Shown: one piece after another, positions 62,031-64,000 of the stretch
Numbering within the stretch: position 1 is the stretch's first letter
Layout of the letters: each line of letters opens with the position of its first letter
Source of the DNA: an uncultured Bacteroidaceae bacterium
Lineage (GTDB): Bacteria > Bacteroidota > Bacteroidia > Bacteroidales > Bacteroidaceae
DNA length: 64,000 nucleotides
NCBI GenBank assembly: GCA_944321635.1
Contig: CALULY010000011.1
Span: 1-64,000, forward strand
Reading direction: 5' to 3'
Notes under the pieces: model-generated
What the model saw: the letters and a program-made list of their open reading frames with translations, nothing else
The model's database searches: none
What the model was told of the DNA's origin: nothing
Position numbers and translations under genes: made by a program

Positions 62031-63329
62031 TCAGTCTATTTCCTGGTCTGCCTCATAACCGCCAAGCTCACGCAATTTGTTCTTCAACATAGCAAATTGC
62101 TCGGACAGGTCATGGACTGGGTTATGCTCAAAATCGTGCATTGGGCTCTTCAGGTAGAATGACAGCCACGTCTGTATGCCTGACATTCCTGCACGCTTCG
62201 CCAAATCCGAGAAAAGCACCAAATCCAGCAACAGGGGAGCTGCCAATATTGAATCCTTGCAAAGGAAATCAACTTTGATTTGCATCGGATAGCCCATCCA
62301 TCCGAAGATATCCAAATTGTCCCATCCCTCTTTGTCATCATTGCGTGGAGGATAGTAATTGATACGAACCTTGTGATATATGTCCTTGTACAATTCAGGA
62401 TATTCCTCGCCATCAAGGATTGTCTCGATGACCGAGAGCTTTGAGACTTCCTTGGTCTTGAAATTGTCCGGGTCATCAAGCACTTCGCCATCACGGTTGC
62501 CAAGTATGTTTGTGGAGAACCATCCCCTCAGACCGAGCATCCTGGTCTTGAGTGCCGGAGCCAGCACCGTCTTCATCATCGTCTGGCCGGTCTTGAAGTC
62601 TTTTCCAGCAATAGGCACATTGTTCTTCTCTGAGAACTCCCACATTGCCGGTATATCAACACAAAGATTAGGAGCGCCCATGATGAACGGGCAGCCCTCG
62701 GCAATCGCAGCGTATGCATAGCACATACTTGGTGAAATGACAGACCTGTTGTCCTCCTTCATCGCTTTTTCCAACGATGCCAATGACTTGTGTTCTTCTG
62801 CCATCGGGACATATATCTCAGTGGATGCAGCCCAAATGACGACAATCCTGTCGCATCCGTTGTTGGCTTTGAAATCCCTTATGTCCGCCCTGACCTGTTC
62901 CATCAGGTCCCAGCGGCTTTTGCCTTCCTTAACGTTGGTGCCATTGAGCTTTTTGACATAGTTGTGGTCAAAAACAGCTTTCATTGGTTTGATCTTCACC
63001 AATTCATCCTTGACCGGCTCAATGTCTTTGAACTTCAGCACTTCCGCATGGAGGGCGGATTCATAGGCATTGTCTTCGAAAATATCCCATGCTCCGAAAA
63101 CGATGTCATTCATCGAAGCCAAAGGCACTACATCCTTTATCTTCTTATATTGCTTCTGCGAACCTCTTCCTACTCTTATTTTTGCCAATTGGGAGAGAGA
63201 GCCTATTGGTTGCGCCAGACCTTTTCTGGCCATCAATGTTCCTACCATGAACGTGGAAGTGACAGCACCCAATCCTACGCAAAGGACACCAAGTTTCCCA
63301 TTTGCAGGTTTTACGTCAATTCTTTCCAT
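62031..63329 (-). CDS. myo-inositol-1-phosphate synthase
   Basis: The enzyme converts glucose-6-phosphate to myo-inositol-1-phosphate with NAD. The 432-residue protein starts MERIDVKPANGKLGVLCVGL with the NAD-binding GxGxxxS-like stretch GLGAVTSTF, and has the family blocks WAASTEIYVPM, GKDFKTGQTMMKTVLAP, and GWMGYPMQIKVDFLCKDSIL. In Bacteroides this gene belongs to the locus for inositol lipids (phosphatidylinositol and inositol sphingolipids). The partner lipid genes may lie past the right edge. A TACCTTTG box precedes it and a terminator follows it. Confidence 0.95.
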   Translation of the reverse strand: MERIDVKPANGKLGVLCVGLGAVTSTFMVGTLMARKGLAQPIGSLSQLAKIRVGRGSQKQYKKIKDVVPLASMNDIVFGAWDIFEDNAYESALHAEVLKFKDIEPVKDELVKIKPMKAVFDHNYVKKLNGTNVKEGKSRWDLMEQVRADIRDFKANNGCDRIVVIWAASTEIYVPMAEEHKSLASLEKAMKEDNRSVISPSMCYAYAAIAEGCPFIMGAPNLCVDIPAMWEFSEKNNVPIAGKDFKTGQTMMKTVLAPALKTRMLGLRGWFSTNILGNRDGEVLDDPDNFKTKEVSKLSVIETILDGEEYPELYKDIYHKVRINYYPPRNDDKEGWDNLDIFGWMGYPMQIKVDFLCKDSILAAPLLLDLVLFSDLAKRAGMSGIQTWLSFYLKSPMHDFEHNPVHDLSEQFAMLKNKLRELGGYEADQEID

Positions 63330-63374
63330 AATTTTTCCCTTAGAAATTATAACGGTTTAGATTTAATTTGCCGC

Positions 63375-63382
63375 CAAAGGTA
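63375..63382 (-). promoter_or_regulatory. Candidate -7 box of the inositol phosphate synthase gene
   Basis: TACCTTTG on the minus strand fits TAnnTTTG, 46 bp before the ATG; no clear -33 element. Confidence 0.5.
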
Positions 63383-63515
63383 CACCTTTAATCTGTTACG
63401 ATTGACAGCACAGCACCTTTTTATTTCAATAAGGTTACGAATGCGACATAAAATCTTACCTTTAAGACATCATTTAAGTCGCAATACCCGCAACGGGCAA
63501 AGTCACGACATCACG

Positions 63516-64000
63516 TCAGCTGATGACCTTGTTGGCACCAGAAGTGAACCTGAGTGTGTCGGGGTTGTCTTTGACGAATGACTCTATGTGACGGATTCGC
63601 TTTTCTTCCAAGATCTCATTGATGGCTATGAGGATGCCTGTCTCCTCAACGTCCCCGAAACCGTAGTTGATAGCGGTCCCAAACATTTTCATCGTAGGCG
63701 ACAGCCCCATATAAGCATTGACGAGAGGCGGTATGCTGTACCCGAGCTTGCTTATTTCAGCCTTCAATATCTTGTAGTCATCCTTGAACGTCTCGCCTGA
63801 GAAGAGTTGTTCGAGCTGCCGTTCATCGGTCTCGATCTTCAAAGGACGGATAGGAGTGATGAGATTGTCTTTGTCGGCAAAATGCTTCTTAAGGAAATAA
63901 AGTATCATGTCCCGCCCTCCCCTGTGGTAGTTGGGGTACATGGTCACTTTGCCAAAGAAATACTTCGCCTGAGGCATTATCACCGTCAACGCCCCGAGAC
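63516..64000 (-). CDS. Probable GNAT-type N-acyltransferase, C-terminal part
   Basis: The frame is open to the right edge; about 161 C-terminal residues are visible. No start was chosen because the frame continues past the last base (LGALTVIMPQAKYFFGKVTM). The YFFGKVTMYPNYHRGGRD block followed by a long helical region and late SGANKVIS end resembles, from memory, the hemolysin-like or ornithine-lipid-type N-acyltransferases of Bacteroidetes. This assignment is tentative; the catalytic N-terminal half is outside. Placement next to the inositol synthase would suit a role in lipid synthesis. Confidence 0.55.
   Translation of the reverse strand, partial: LGALTVIMPQAKYFFGKVTMYPNYHRGGRDMILYFLKKHFADKDNLITPIRPLKIETDERQLEQLFSGETFKDDYKILKAEISKLGYSIPPLVNAYMGLSPTMKMFGTAINYGFGDVEETGILIAINEILEEKRIRHIESFVKDNPDTLRFTSGANKVIS

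Overview
The window looks like a chromosomal segment of a gut-type Bacteroidales bacterium. The family is not settled by the sequence; Muribaculaceae-like is my guess from the fairly high GC coding DNA. Supporting signs are TAnnTTTG-type promoter boxes (some with a TTTG about 19 bp upstream), type IX secretion (T9SS)-like C-terminal tails, SusD/TonB-free but Bacteroidetes-typical operons (nusB-yajC-ybbR-coaE-DUF5606, yidC-pyrG, TlpA-DUF6029-Omp28), LytTR signalling and a myo-inositol phosphate synthase.

Left part (1-19 kb, almost all minus strand): the N-terminal part of a UvrD/RecB-type helicase running off the left edge, a secreted GH84 beta-N-acetylglucosaminidase, an export operon (TolC and two ABC ATPases, with no membrane permease or adaptor), yidC-pyrG, and a complete type I restriction-modification locus (hsdM, hsdS, hsdR) with a RhuM-family gene. 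The hsdS gene carries a 12-bp tandem repeat encoding TAEL, the spacer-length switch known from EcoR124-type systems.

Middle part (19-42 kb): a mannoside utilisation pair (MFS transporter and GH130 phosphorylase), a MATE exporter, a secreted calcineurin-like phosphoesterase, mrp, trmB, an ECF sigma factor followed by a 46-codon small ORF and a terminator, a second MATE exporter, panC-panD, a TetR regulator, tRNA-Arg(CCG), a NUC1-type nuclease lipoprotein, ribosomal protein L31, a four-gene envelope operon (TlpA, DUF6029, Omp28-like lipoprotein, T9SS-tailed protein) and a B12-binding radical SAM protein.

Right part (42-64 kb): a MacAB-TolC-type efflux operon with its own LytS/LytTR two-component system, whose kinase gene is interrupted by an in-frame TAG; the nusB housekeeping operon; a zinc metallopeptidase; an SPFH protein with an alpha/beta hydrolase; then a thiamine operon (thiS-E-G-C-H) behind a TPP riboswitch, continuing without a visible break into recR, a membrane protein and a GNAT acetyltransferase; finally myo-inositol-1-phosphate synthase and the C-terminal part of a probable N-acyltransferase running off the right edge.

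The most unusual signal is in the gaps between genes. At least seven intergenic regions contain short tandem arrays with the same spacing of 21-22 bp but different unit sequences, many of them palindromic. One 111-bp AT-rich element occurs twice, inverted, 24.6 kb apart with only three mismatches, and a 66-bp element of three 22-bp palindromes also occurs twice. These look like a family of minisatellite or MITE-like elements.
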